NCBI RefSeq assembly: GCF_900129135.1
Contig: NZ_FQVI01000001.1
Span: 179,075-243,074 of the forward strand
Direction: 5' to 3'
Length of the DNA: 64,000 nt
Source of the DNA: Lactonifactor longoviformis DSM 17459
Lineage (GTDB): Bacteria; Bacillota; Clostridia; Lachnospirales; Lachnospiraceae
Below the pieces are notes generated by a model, which saw nothing but the letters and a program-made list of their open reading frames with translations, had not been told where the DNA came from and did not search any database. How positions within the stretch are numbered: the stretch's first letter is position 1; each line of letters starts with the position of its first letter. Positions 1 to 9,370 of this stretch are shown piece after piece. A program made the translations under genes and the position numbers.

Positions 1-441
1 ATCGAATTCCAGTCCTTCAATATAGGGGACCCCATCCAAAGGTTCCACGGTACTTTCTGCAATAATTCCCTTTTTATCAAAGTACATGTACCCATCCAGA
101 AAGGGTACATAGCCAATGAGCTCCTTTTCCACTACATGGATGGCTATTTTATTGGGTGACAGCCGTTCCACTGTAATGGTTTGAATAAAGGGAGTATCTT
201 TTGTATTTTCCTCTATATCTGTCATTGGAAATAATATAGAGTTGGATTTAAAAGGTCCCTTCATGACCATCTTTCGGACTTCCTTTTCTGTGTAATGGTG
301 ATTGCCGTCCACTTCTATCTCCGTAATCCGAAAGCAGACAAAAAAAGCAATCACACTTAACAGTATAATTCCCAGAATGCCGGCCACAACGATGCGAAAT
401 ATTTTTTTATCAATCTTTTTTCTGTATTGTGATTCCTTCAT
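1..441 (-). CDS. ftsQ: FtsQ/DivIB cell division protein (N-terminal part, cut by window edge)
   Basis: Reading from an ATG at 441 toward position 1 gives 147 codons without a stop, so the gene runs off the left edge. The protein begins with a short basic cytoplasmic stretch, then one hydrophobic segment (about residues 15-38), then a POTRA-like domain starting with ITEIEVDGNHHYTEKEV. This is the layout of FtsQ/DivIB, a bitopic septal protein that joins FtsL and DivIC and controls septal peptidoglycan synthesis. It starts 11 bases after the murA stop and is the last visible gene of the dcw operon. The family assignment rests on layout, the POTRA-like sequence and position; the C-terminal part is not seen. 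Confidence 0.85.
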   Translation of the reverse strand, partial: MKESQYRKKIDKKIFRIVVAGILGIILLSVIAFFVCFRITEIEVDGNHHYTEKEVRKMVMKGPFKSNSILFPMTDIEENTKDTPFIQTITVERLSPNKIAIHVVEKELIGYVPFLDGYMYFDKKGIIAESTVEPLDGVPYIEGLEFD

Positions 442-452
442 ACCAATCCCCT

Positions 453-1712
453 TTAGTCTCTCCGGATATTGCCTCCCAAAGATGCCAGGTCATCGCATAT
501 ATGCTCGTATCCCCGCTCAATGAAATGTCTGTTGTTAATATAAGTAGTTCCACAGGCTCCTAATCCGGCAATTACCAGGGCAGCACCCCCTCTGAGTTCC
601 TGGGCAAACACTTGCGCGCCCTGAAGGCAGGGTACTCCTTCAATAATAGCATCTCTGCCGTCAATTACAATTCTCGCCCCCATCTTTGTCAGCTGGGAAG
701 CCACTTTAAATCTGTCCTCGAATACAGTCTCTCTGATATGGCTCCTTCCGGGCACTGATGCCAGCACAGCCATCAGCGGGGACTGCATATCCGTGGGGAA
801 TCCTGGATAAACCTGGGTTTCCAAATAGGAAACAGGCGTATCCACCTTTCTGCCGCACAGAAACAGTTTACCACCTTTTACTTCATATTGTCCACCCATT
901 TTCTCGTAAGCCTCCAGCAAGGCATCCATTTCTTCTATTGGGGGATTTTCTAAGACAATGTCTCCCCTGGTCGCGGCACAGGCGCATACATAGGTGCCCG
1001 CCACAATCCGATCTGCGGGTATATCAAATTCCACTTCATGCAGGGCACTGACACCCCGGATCAGCAGAGTATCTGTACCGGTACCCTCTATTCTTGCACC
1101 CATTTGGTTTAGAAAACGGCACAGCCATACTACTTCCGGTTCTGCCGCACATCCGGAGAGTCTGGTATCTCCCTTGGCTTTCACGGCAGCCAAAAGTGCA
1201 TTCTGTGTCGCACCTACACTTGCCTTCTTGAAGAAGATGTCCGCTCCCTTTAATTCTTTCGCAGTTACATGCAGTATTCCGTCTATTTCTTCTATGGCGG
1301 CTCCCAGTCTGGCTAATGCCAGAAGATGCAGGTTAATAGGTCTGGAACCTATCACACAGCCTCCCGGATAGGGAATATTAGCTTTTCCCATCCTTCCAAG
1401 AAGGCTCCCCATGACGACCACAGAGGAGCGCATTTTTTCCCCATACTCTCTGGGTATCTCTGTACCTGTGACAGAGGTGCTGTCGATATACAGTGTATCC
1501 CCCTCCCACCACACAAGTGCCCCCAGAGACCTGAGTATTTCTTCCATATATTTTACATCTGCTATTCTTGGGCAGCCCTTCAGCGCGCAGATACCTTCCT
1601 GCAACAGAGTGGCTGCCATCATAGGCAACGCTGCATTTTTGGAACCCTGTATAGCAATGGAACCCTGAAGTGGTTTTCCTCCCACGATTCTGATACTGTC
1701 CAACCAATACAC
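453..1712 (-). CDS. murA: UDP-N-acetylglucosamine 1-carboxyvinyltransferase
   Basis: The 419-residue protein has the normal MurA length and fold markers. It transfers enolpyruvate from PEP to UDP-GlcNAc, the first committed step of peptidoglycan synthesis in the cytoplasm. Visible residues are the substrate-binding lysine in GSKNA (Lys25) and the catalytic cysteine in PGGCVIG (Cys119), the residue attacked by fosfomycin, so this copy should be sensitive in principle. It sits between ftsW and ftsQ, where other Firmicutes usually have murG and then murA or murB. Firmicutes often carry two MurA paralogues; which one this is cannot be told from the window. Confidence 0.95.
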   Translation of the reverse strand: MYWLDSIRIVGGKPLQGSIAIQGSKNAALPMMAATLLQEGICALKGCPRIADVKYMEEILRSLGALVWWEGDTLYIDSTSVTGTEIPREYGEKMRSSVVVMGSLLGRMGKANIPYPGGCVIGSRPINLHLLALARLGAAIEEIDGILHVTAKELKGADIFFKKASVGATQNALLAAVKAKGDTRLSGCAAEPEVVWLCRFLNQMGARIEGTGTDTLLIRGVSALHEVEFDIPADRIVAGTYVCACAATRGDIVLENPPIEEMDALLEAYEKMGGQYEVKGGKLFLCGRKVDTPVSYLETQVYPGFPTDMQSPLMAVLASVPGRSHIRETVFEDRFKVASQLTKMGARIVIDGRDAIIEGVPCLQGAQVFAQELRGGAALVIAGLGACGTTYINNRHFIERGYEHICDDLASLGGNIRRD

Positions 1713-1758
1713 TCCTATTTGCTCTTATATACTATAGTATGCAGGGTTCCTCAAAGGG

Positions 1759-2898
1759 TTACTTTTGATAACGGCTGACCGACAGCGCCAGCCCCATCTC
1801 ACTTAAGAGAAACAGCACAGAGGTACCTCCATAGCTGATAAAGGGAAGGGTAATGCCTGTGTTGGGAATTGTATTAGTAACTACCGCTATATTCAAAATT
1901 ACCTGGATCGCCATATGCCCCATAATGCCAATCGCTATCAATGCTCCCAGCAGATCTGTGGCATGAGTGGCAATTACCATCAACCGCCAGATCAAGAGCC
2001 CAAATACGAGAATCAGAATACAGGCCCCCACCAGCCCCGTCTCCTCGCAGATAATGGAAAAAATCATATCATTCTGGGCCTCCGGCACGAAGCCAAGCTT
2101 CTGGAGACTGCTCCCCAGACCTTTCCCAAAGATACCCCCGCTTCCAATGGCATAAAGTCCCTGGATGGTCTGAAAGCCTTTGTCGTATTTTTCAGGATCT
2201 CTCCAGATAGCCAGCCGCTCCAGGCGGTAGCTCTCCATGCTGAGAAAGATTCCCACAAATGCAATCCCCAGCCCCCCGATCCATATAAAGGGCAGGTACT
2301 TGGGATTGGATACAAAAATTAAAATTACGGCTATACCCAATATAATAATAGCCGTACTTAAATTGTTTGTGCCTACCAGACCTACAATAGGAAGAATTAG
2401 GAGCATGATCTTTCCCATGGAGAGCAGACCGTTCTTTTTACTTTTCGAATTACTGATAACATATGCAAGAAGCAGGATCACTGCTACTTTTGCAAATTCA
2501 GCGGGCTGGAAGGAAAGAGGACCTATGGACAGCCACCGCTTCGAACCATTGTACTCATCCCCGAAGAATAGTACCGCCAGGGAAAGCAGAAGAGAAGCCA
2601 GATATCCCCAGGGGGCGTATTTTGCCAGCCAATGATAATCCACACAGGAACTTATGTACATCCCCAAAAGTCCCAGAGCGGTTGCAAAAAGCTGTTTCTT
2701 AAAATAATAGGCGGGATCATCGAATTTCACCCGCCCATTATATGCACTTGTACTATATAAAATGATTAATCCAAACACTACCAGAAACAAAACCAAGATC
2801 AGCAGAAGCTCATCTGCCTGGCGCTTGGGTTCTGTGTCTTTCTGCAAGCAATCACTTCCTGTCTGCCGCGGACCGGGAAAGCCCCGCCGCAGTTCCAT
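1759..2898 (-). CDS. ftsW: SEDS-family peptidoglycan polymerase FtsW/SpoVE
   Basis: This 379-residue polytopic membrane protein has about ten hydrophobic segments and SEDS signatures: YNGSKRWLSIGPLSFQPAEF near the middle and PFISYGGTSVLFLLSEMGLA near the end. SEDS proteins polymerise glycan strands from lipid II together with a class B PBP. It starts eight bases after murD. Because a SpoVD-like PBP is encoded in the same operon, the protein could act in vegetative septation (FtsW), in spore cortex synthesis (SpoVE), or both; sequence alone does not separate these. The first 28 residues before the first membrane segment are charged and somewhat long. Confidence 0.92.
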   Translation of the reverse strand: MELRRGFPGPRQTGSDCLQKDTEPKRQADELLLILVLFLVVFGLIILYSTSAYNGRVKFDDPAYYFKKQLFATALGLLGMYISSCVDYHWLAKYAPWGYLASLLLSLAVLFFGDEYNGSKRWLSIGPLSFQPAEFAKVAVILLLAYVISNSKSKKNGLLSMGKIMLLILPIVGLVGTNNLSTAIIILGIAVILIFVSNPKYLPFIWIGGLGIAFVGIFLSMESYRLERLAIWRDPEKYDKGFQTIQGLYAIGSGGIFGKGLGSSLQKLGFVPEAQNDMIFSIICEETGLVGACILILVFGLLIWRLMVIATHATDLLGALIAIGIMGHMAIQVILNIAVVTNTIPNTGITLPFISYGGTSVLFLLSEMGLALSVSRYQK

Positions 2899-2906
2899 AT
2901 CCTTAC

Positions 2907-4262
2907 TTACAGTGTATGTACGTATTCCTTAAACATATTCCCTCTTTGTTCATAATTGTCAAACTGCCCCCAGCTGGCGCAGGCAGGTGAGAGGAGAACT
3001 GCATCCCCGGGATTAGCCTTTTGTGCACAGATTTTTACTGCCTCCTCCAGGTCTTTGGCCAGGATAGTGTCTGTAAAACCACATGCATGGGCAGCCCTCT
3101 CAATCTTTTCCCTTGTCTGTCCGATGAGTACCAGATAGCGCACCTTTCCCTCAAAGGACCGGATCCAGTCTTCGTAGGAAGAGTTCTTGTCGTAACCCCC
3201 GCCAATCAGAAGAGTCGGCCGGTTCATCGCCTGAACCCCTTTAATGGCAGCATCCGGGTTGGTCCCTTTGGAGTCGTTATAGTACCGGACACCATTTTTT
3301 TCGGTCACAAACTCAATTCTATGCTCCACTGCCGTAAAAGCGCAGATACTTTTCCGAATGCTCTCTACAGGAACACCTGCATGATAAGCTATAGCCACAG
3401 CAGCCATTACATTTTCATAGTTATGCTGTCCAAGAAGCTGAAGTTCCTGAGTTTTAACAACAGATATCTCCTCCTTGTCCGTCTTCAGCACAATCCTGTC
3501 CCCATCCAGGTAAATCCCTCTGTCAAGTTTGCGCACACTGGAAAAAAAGCAGGGAGAGGGCTTCATACATCCCGCAAATTCCCGGAGAACCTCATCCTCA
3601 TAATTCAGTACGCACACATCCTCCGGTCTCTGGTTTGCTGTGATCAGCTCCTTCACACGTATGTATTCCTCCATTGTGTGATGACGGTTCAGATGATCCT
3701 CGGTAATATTCAGAATCGCACTTACTTTTGGTGCAAAGGTTTCTGTAGTCTCCAGCTGAAAGCTGCTTATCTCGGCTACAACAAAGCTTTCCTCCTTGGT
3801 TTCCAAAGCCACTGATGTGTAAGGCGTTCCTATATTCCCCACAACAAATACACTGGATGCATAGTCCCTCATTATGGCCCCTGTTAACGCCGTTGTTGTA
3901 GTCTTTCCATTCGTTCCTGTAATAGCCAGTACCGAGCCTCTGCCTACCTGGTACGCCAGTTCCACCTCTCCCCATACGGGAATTCCCCTGTCTTTTGCCC
4001 GCTCTGCCACAGGAATATCCAATGGGACGCCAGGGCTCATGATAACCGCGTCAAAGGTTTGCAGTAATTCCTCCGGCATGTCTCCAATCTGCACCTGTGC
4101 TTTGCTGCCCTTTGGAAGTTTTGCTTCTATCTGTGCTTTATCCAGTTTCTCATTCCCGTCATACAGCACAACACCGGCACCCACATCCTCCAGCAGACGG
4201 GCCGCACCCATGCCGCTGATTCCCGTACCAAATACCATTACCTTTTTGCCATTCCAATTCAT
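2907..4262 (-). CDS. murD: UDP-N-acetylmuramoyl-L-alanine--D-glutamate ligase
   Basis: MurD adds D-glutamate to UDP-MurNAc-L-Ala in the cytoplasm, using ATP. The 451-residue protein has the normal length, an N-terminal Rossmann-like domain (VMVFGTGISGMGAARLLED), the Mur ligase ATP loop GTNGKTTTTALTG near residue 115, the NITEDHLNRH motif of the central domain and a C-terminal domain with SPACASWGQFDNYEQRG. It lies between mraY and ftsW on the same strand with short gaps, as in most dcw clusters. Confidence 0.96.
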   Translation of the reverse strand: MNWNGKKVMVFGTGISGMGAARLLEDVGAGVVLYDGNEKLDKAQIEAKLPKGSKAQVQIGDMPEELLQTFDAVIMSPGVPLDIPVAERAKDRGIPVWGEVELAYQVGRGSVLAITGTNGKTTTTALTGAIMRDYASSVFVVGNIGTPYTSVALETKEESFVVAEISSFQLETTETFAPKVSAILNITEDHLNRHHTMEEYIRVKELITANQRPEDVCVLNYEDEVLREFAGCMKPSPCFFSSVRKLDRGIYLDGDRIVLKTDKEEISVVKTQELQLLGQHNYENVMAAVAIAYHAGVPVESIRKSICAFTAVEHRIEFVTEKNGVRYYNDSKGTNPDAAIKGVQAMNRPTLLIGGGYDKNSSYEDWIRSFEGKVRYLVLIGQTREKIERAAHACGFTDTILAKDLEEAVKICAQKANPGDAVLLSPACASWGQFDNYEQRGNMFKEYVHTL

Positions 4263-4328
4263 ACTCCTTATTTCCTTTCTTCTTATCCTTTTCCCTGTCA
4301 GGAAATTGTCATTCCATACCGTTCTTAT

Positions 4329-5285
4329 CTAAAGTGCAAGAAACCCAATCAGGCAGAGGAGGGCAGTTACAATTGAGAATACAGCCACCACCCTAGTCTC
4401 CGACCATCCGCACAATTCAAAATGATGGTGAATGGGTGCCATCTTAAAAATACGTTTTCCGCCCGTTGCCTTATAATAGGATACCTGAAGCATCACCGAC
4501 AGTACCTCCACCAGATAAATCAGTCCCACAATAGGGATAAACAGCGGCATCTGAAGCATATAGGCGGTTCCGGCCACAAATCCTCCCAGGGCAAGGGAAC
4601 CCGTATCCCCCATAAAAACCCTGGCCGGGAATACATTAAAAAGCAAAAATCCCATCAAGCTTCCCACCACCGCGCAGGTAATGGGCTCAATTCCGCTTTT
4701 ATCTCCGATGGCTACCACCGAGAAAAAGGTAGCCACCATAATGGTTACGCTGGATGCCAATCCGTCCAGACCGTCGGTAAAGTTCACTCCGTTTACGGTA
4801 CCGATTACCGCAAGGAACAAAAGAGGAATCGCCAGCCATTCAATATTCCAGTAATGCCCTCTCCAGAAAGGGATTCTCATAGTCAGAGAAACATCCGTAA
4901 AGTTGAGCACATAAAACGTAAAAACAGCGGTTACTACCAGCTGAAGAGCAAACTTTTGGGACGGCATCAGTCCGTCAGACCGCCGCAGCACCACTTTCAG
5001 ATAATCATCCAAAAACCCAATGATTCCAAATCCCAGCGTCAAAAATAGGATAGGAATAATCTTTGGGTAGTCCTTTACATACAGCAGTGAGGTCACCACT
5101 GTTGAAAGCAGGAAGATAAGTCCTCCCATCGTGGGGGTACCCGCTTTTTTTAAATGGGACTGTACGCCGTCGATCCGTTCCGTTTGCCCCATCTTCAGTT
5201 TTCTGAGATAAGGAATGATAATCGGTCCCAGCAATGCACTGATCGCAAAGGCAATCAGCACAGGAAATACCATTTTAGCATCCAT
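4329..5285 (-). CDS. mraY: Phospho-N-acetylmuramoyl-pentapeptide transferase
   Basis: MraY transfers phospho-MurNAc-pentapeptide to undecaprenyl phosphate, giving lipid I at the inner face of the membrane. The sequence is polytopic and shows family motifs: GTPTMGG near the N terminus, GFLDDYLKV with the magnesium-binding aspartates, NFTDGLDGLA, and APIHHHFELCGWSE near the C terminus. I place the start at the ATG at 5285 (MDAKMVF) because the GAGGTG ribosome binding site lies eight bases upstream of it. An in-frame ATG at 5300 overlaps that site and is a less likely start. Confidence 0.95.
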   Translation of the reverse strand: MDAKMVFPVLIAFAISALLGPIIIPYLRKLKMGQTERIDGVQSHLKKAGTPTMGGLIFLLSTVVTSLLYVKDYPKIIPILFLTLGFGIIGFLDDYLKVVLRRSDGLMPSQKFALQLVVTAVFTFYVLNFTDVSLTMRIPFWRGHYWNIEWLAIPLLFLAVIGTVNGVNFTDGLDGLASSVTIMVATFFSVVAIGDKSGIEPITCAVVGSLMGFLLFNVFPARVFMGDTGSLALGGFVAGTAYMLQMPLFIPIVGLIYLVEVLSVMLQVSYYKATGGKRIFKMAPIHHHFELCGWSETRVVAVFSIVTALLCLIGFLAL

Positions 5286-5352
5286 CCTAATACACCTCAT
5301 TCACATTCTTTTGTTTTATTCTCGTCTAGTATATAGCTTTTCTTCTTATTTA

Positions 5353-7077
5353 TCAACCTTCAACCCCAAGATACGGGAGAATATTCTCGAAGATTTCTTT
5401 CATTACAGGCGCCGCTATTGTCCCTCCATAATATACTCCCTGGGGATCATGGATAACGATTAAGCCCAGCACCTGGGGATTATCTGTTGGAGTAAATCCC
5501 AAAAATGATGAGATATAACGGTTTGCGCTTCTGGGAAGCGTCTGGGAGGTGGCAGTCTTCCCTCCGATGGTTCTGCCCTCGATGTAAGCATTCTTCCCGG
5601 AACCTCCGGATACTACATTTTCCAGAATATACTGCATGGTCTCAGAGGTTTCCTGGGATACGATATGTTTCTTTTTTTCATAGGCAAGTGTCTCGATCAG
5701 CTTGCCGTCATCGTCCCTTACCTCAACTCCAAAATGAGGTGTCACCCTGGTCCCTCCATTGATGATGGAGCTTACTGTGGTTGCCAGCTGTATGGGTGTT
5801 ATCTGGAAAGACTGTCCGAAGGATATGGTGGCAAGCTCTACCTGCCCTACATTCTTCTTCTGGTGCATAATAGTGGCAGCCTCACCGGGAAGATCGATAC
5901 CGGTCTTCTCCATCAGCCCAAACTGTTTAAAATACTTATAATAATTATCCACACCCAGACGGAGTCCCACTTCAATAAATACAGGGTTGCAGGAATTCAT
6001 AGCCCCCTGAAGAAATGTCTCACCGCCGTGGCCGGTCCGTTTATGGCAGTGGATCCGCCGATCCTCCACCACCTTATATCCTGGGCAGGAAAAGGTGTCA
6101 TTGAGGGTTACTACTCCTTCTTCCAGGCCTGCTGCCGCAGTAATTATCTTAAACGTAGAGCCCGGTTCATAGGTATCGTTTATGCACAGGTTCCGCCACA
6201 TACCATTCCAGGCATCTTGTTTTTCTTTATCCGTCATCCCTGAGGTGTCTTCCGACGTATTCAATTTGAAGGGCTCGTTCAAATCAAATTCCGGTGTATT
6301 GACCATTGCCAGTATCTCACCGTTCTGGGGATTCATAAGCAGGATTGATACAGCGTCCGCCTGCTTCTGCTCCATAACCTTTTTCGCTGCCTGCTCTGCG
6401 TACATCTGAACATTTCTGTCCAGGCTGATATGGAGATTGTATCCAGACACAGGGTCCACCCGGCTCTCCCCGATTTCATCCAGTTCTACCCCTCTGGCAT
6501 CTGTCGTCGTCAGAATCTTTCCGTCTATTCCCTTAAGAACGTCCTCATACATAACCTCCAGGCCTATAATCCCCTGATTATCTCCCCCTGTAAAGCCCAG
6601 TACCTTTGAAGCCAGAGTGTCATAGGGATAATAGCGTTTAAAATCCTCATCAACCTTCACACCATCCAACCCATAATTTCGAATTCTGTCTCCCACTTCC
6701 TTTTCCACATTTGTTTTTACCCGTTCAATAGAGGAAACCTTTTCAACTCTTTTTCGTGCTGTCTCTTCATCCAGTCCCAGTTCTTTTTGAAGCATGGCAA
6801 TTACAGCATCCTTGTCTGTAATTTGGCTATGGATGACAGATATTGTACAAACCGTCTTGTTTGCAGCAAGTACTGTGCCATTGGCATCTATGATCTTGCC
6901 TCTGGCCGCTTTAATATCCCTCTCCCTCTCATGCAGCTCTTCTGCCTTTTTCGCATAATAATCTGACTGAAATACCATCAAATACACCATCCTGCCCACC
7001 AGACCCAAAAGCATACAGATACAGGCAGCAAACACAATCACTGTTTTCTTCTTATGATAGGTTCTATTCTTCTTCAA
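5353..7077 (-). CDS. spoVD: Class B penicillin-binding protein, SpoVD/FtsI type, with KTA in place of KTG
   Basis: This 574-residue transpeptidase has one N-terminal membrane anchor (about residues 12-35), a PBP dimerisation domain and a C-terminal transpeptidase domain. Active-site motifs are STFK (307-310, nucleophile Ser307), SCN (362-364) and GGKTATSQ, so the third motif reads KTA (507-509) where KTG is standard. It is the second of two tandem class B PBPs upstream of mraY, an arrangement in which one copy usually serves septation and the other the spore cortex. No C-terminal PASTA repeat is present. The SpoVD label rests on position and length; it could also act in division. Confidence 0.85.
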   Translation of the reverse strand: MKKNRTYHKKKTVIVFAACICMLLGLVGRMVYLMVFQSDYYAKKAEELHERERDIKAARGKIIDANGTVLAANKTVCTISVIHSQITDKDAVIAMLQKELGLDEETARKRVEKVSSIERVKTNVEKEVGDRIRNYGLDGVKVDEDFKRYYPYDTLASKVLGFTGGDNQGIIGLEVMYEDVLKGIDGKILTTTDARGVELDEIGESRVDPVSGYNLHISLDRNVQMYAEQAAKKVMEQKQADAVSILLMNPQNGEILAMVNTPEFDLNEPFKLNTSEDTSGMTDKEKQDAWNGMWRNLCINDTYEPGSTFKIITAAAGLEEGVVTLNDTFSCPGYKVVEDRRIHCHKRTGHGGETFLQGAMNSCNPVFIEVGLRLGVDNYYKYFKQFGLMEKTGIDLPGEAATIMHQKKNVGQVELATISFGQSFQITPIQLATTVSSIINGGTRVTPHFGVEVRDDDGKLIETLAYEKKKHIVSQETSETMQYILENVVSGGSGKNAYIEGRTIGGKTATSQTLPRSANRYISSFLGFTPTDNPQVLGLIVIHDPQGVYYGGTIAAPVMKEIFENILPYLGVEG

Positions 7078-7162
7078 CTCGCCCTACCGTCCAAACCTTA
7101 TCCCTACAATCTATGGAGAAAAAGTTCCAGTTATTCCGTTGGGGACACCCCTAAATGAATTT

Positions 7163-7199
7163 GGGACGTGTTCCTTTTAAAAAGAACACGTCCCCTTTT
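7163..7199. repeat. Long near-perfect palindrome between the two PBP genes
   Basis: GGGACGTGTTC at 7163-7173 pairs with GAACACGTCCC at 7184-7194, and the interior CTTTT/AAAAAG largely pairs too, giving a stem of about 15 pairs. A run of five T follows on the plus strand (7195-7199) but not on the minus strand, on which both flanking genes are transcribed. It therefore does not look like a terminator for the PBP genes. It may be a dispersed palindromic repeat or an RNA stability element within the operon. Confidence 0.6.
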
Positions 7200-7201
7200 T
7201 A

Positions 7202-9370
7202 TTATTCGGATAATCCGGCCTCTTCATTGGTAATCCCATCTGATTCCTGATTATTCGGTTCTACCTCATCCTCACTCTCCTGGTTCTCCGGGGGATCCGG
7301 TACATTTTCATCCTCGATTCCGTCTCCGGAGATATCGCTCTCCTGTGCGTCTCCATCATCCTCCTCCTGATCCTCAGCTCCCACATCATTTTGCTTTTTC
7401 ACTCCTGTAAAGCCCTCCCAGAGCACGGTAGCCTGGCTGGTATCTTCATCGGGGAAGATATCCATATACGGCAGAATTTCCGAAAGCACTGCCTGAGCAA
7501 TGTACTGTGGGTACTTGCTGTTGTCCTGACGCTCTGCATTTGGCTCATCAACTACTACGTAGATAACTACCTGGGGATCATCCAGCGGAGCAAATCCGAT
7601 AAAGGATACCAGGTACTTTCCGCTGCCCCTGGGAATCTTCTGTGCTGTTCCTGTCTTACCGCCCATGGAATAGCCCTGTACCTTTGATGTTTTACTGGTA
7701 CCAGACTTTACACTCATCCCCATATAATCCCGGATTTCTGCAGAAATATCAGGTGAAATGGTCTGCTTCAAGACGGTAGGCTCTATGGTTTTTACCGTTT
7801 TTCCCTTATCATCTACTATCCGGTTTACTACATGAGGCTGATAATAGGTTCCTCCATTGATTACAGAAGATAATGCTGCCAGTTCCTGAACCATGGTACA
7901 GGTAAATCCCTGACCAAAAGAACTAGTAGCCAGTTCAACGGCGTTCAGGGTATCTTTGGTATGGAGGATACCTGTACCTTCTCCGGGCAGATCTATGCCG
8001 GTTCTGCTTCCGAAGTTAAATGTCTTCTGATATCGCAGAAAGGTTTCCGCTCCCATCTTTTTTCCGATGGCCATCAGACCGTCATTGCAGGAATTTTGTA
8101 TTACCTCTCCCAGAGACTGTGTACCATGTGCGTCCGGATAAATCGAGCACTTAATAAACCGATCCGCTACCTGCTGCCCGCCGTCGCACACAAAGGTGTC
8201 GTTCTCTGTGATAGCACCTGCCTCCAGAGCAGATGCCACGATGACTGGTTTGACAGTAGAGCCCGGTTCATAGGCCTCTGTCACACAGTAATTCTGCCAC
8301 ATGGCATTCAGAGCGTCCAGCTGACTCTCATCATTCATTCTCTTGATCTCTTCCTCTGTATAAATTCCCGTGAGATCCCTGGGATTATTCAGGTCATAAG
8401 GATCTGAGCTTGCCATACCCAGGATCTCCCCTGTATTAGGATTTGCAACAATTACTCCTATATTGGCAGCCCCTTTTGTTATCTTTTTTGCCTTGGAGGA
8501 GTCTTCCTCCTCATCTTCTTTCTTATCTTCTTTTTTGAAGTTTTCTTTTGACATCGCTGTGTCAAATGCACTGATATACTTCTCAATTACCTGCTGTATA
8601 TTGACGTCCAAAGTGGAAACCACACTGTTTCCATTTACCGGATCAATAATAGTCTGTTCCAAATCGGAGTCCTGATTAAAATATCCATATTTTCTCCCAT
8701 CCACTCCATTGAGGGTCGAGTTATAATACCCTTCTATTCCCCAATCTGCCACATTACCAGCAAATGTAAATCCCAGTGTATCACATGCCAGAGCATTCAT
8801 GGGATACTTTCTCAGATAATCCTCCTCAAACCACACGCCCTGTACATTTTTCTTCTCCAGCCTCTCTTCTTCCGAGAGTTTGCTGTCTTCAGGCACAGCC
8901 GTATACGCTTCAAAAGCTTTTTTTTCATCCATGGAGATTTCTTTTTTCAGAATCTGATACTGGCTGTTCTTTGTCTGTTCATTGGTAAGAAGCCCGCGTA
9001 TGGTATCCTCGTCCAGCCCCAGCTGTTCCGTAAGGGCCTTAACCGTTGGCTCTACGTAATCCTTATTTGAATTGACTACTTTACAGTCCAGAATTACATT
9101 ATAAACCTTACTGCTGGTTGCAAGCACTGTCCCGTTTCTGTCCGTAATATCCCCTCTTTTAAAGGGAATGGTCCTGCTGTCATATTGCTGCTGGGACTGT
9201 ATTAAAACTTGCTTTTTATACTTATCTCCGCTTTTGGCGTTAATATAGGTTATTCTTAATGTTAAACCTACTAAAGCCAGCAGAACCAAAATAAACAGTC
9301 CTGCCAGCTTTTTTCTCATGGTTCCACTCAATTTTCTTTTCTGTTTCTTCCTGCGTTCCAATTTACTCAC
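7202..9370 (-). CDS. ftsI: Class B penicillin-binding protein, FtsI/PBP2 type, with acidic insert and acidic tail
   Basis: The 722-residue protein has an N-terminal basic stretch, one membrane anchor (about 20-42), a dimerisation domain and a transpeptidase domain with STVK (371-374), SCN (427-429) and KTG (572-574), all intact. It should cross-link septal peptidoglycan outside the membrane. Two features are unusual: a Lys/Asp/Glu-rich insert at about 276-297 just before the transpeptidase domain, and a C-terminal tail of about 60 residues dominated by Asp and Glu. No PASTA domain is recognisable. It starts directly after the FtsL-like gene stop, as in standard ftsL-ftsI pairs. Confidence 0.9.
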   Translation of the reverse strand: MSKLERRKKQKRKLSGTMRKKLAGLFILVLLALVGLTLRITYINAKSGDKYKKQVLIQSQQQYDSRTIPFKRGDITDRNGTVLATSSKVYNVILDCKVVNSNKDYVEPTVKALTEQLGLDEDTIRGLLTNEQTKNSQYQILKKEISMDEKKAFEAYTAVPEDSKLSEEERLEKKNVQGVWFEEDYLRKYPMNALACDTLGFTFAGNVADWGIEGYYNSTLNGVDGRKYGYFNQDSDLEQTIIDPVNGNSVVSTLDVNIQQVIEKYISAFDTAMSKENFKKEDKKEDEEEDSSKAKKITKGAANIGVIVANPNTGEILGMASSDPYDLNNPRDLTGIYTEEEIKRMNDESQLDALNAMWQNYCVTEAYEPGSTVKPVIVASALEAGAITENDTFVCDGGQQVADRFIKCSIYPDAHGTQSLGEVIQNSCNDGLMAIGKKMGAETFLRYQKTFNFGSRTGIDLPGEGTGILHTKDTLNAVELATSSFGQGFTCTMVQELAALSSVINGGTYYQPHVVNRIVDDKGKTVKTIEPTVLKQTISPDISAEIRDYMGMSVKSGTSKTSKVQGYSMGGKTGTAQKIPRGSGKYLVSFIGFAPLDDPQVVIYVVVDEPNAERQDNSKYPQYIAQAVLSEILPYMDIFPDEDTSQATVLWEGFTGVKKQNDVGAEDQEEDDGDAQESDISGDGIEDENVPDPPENQESEDEVEPNNQESDGITNEEAGLSE

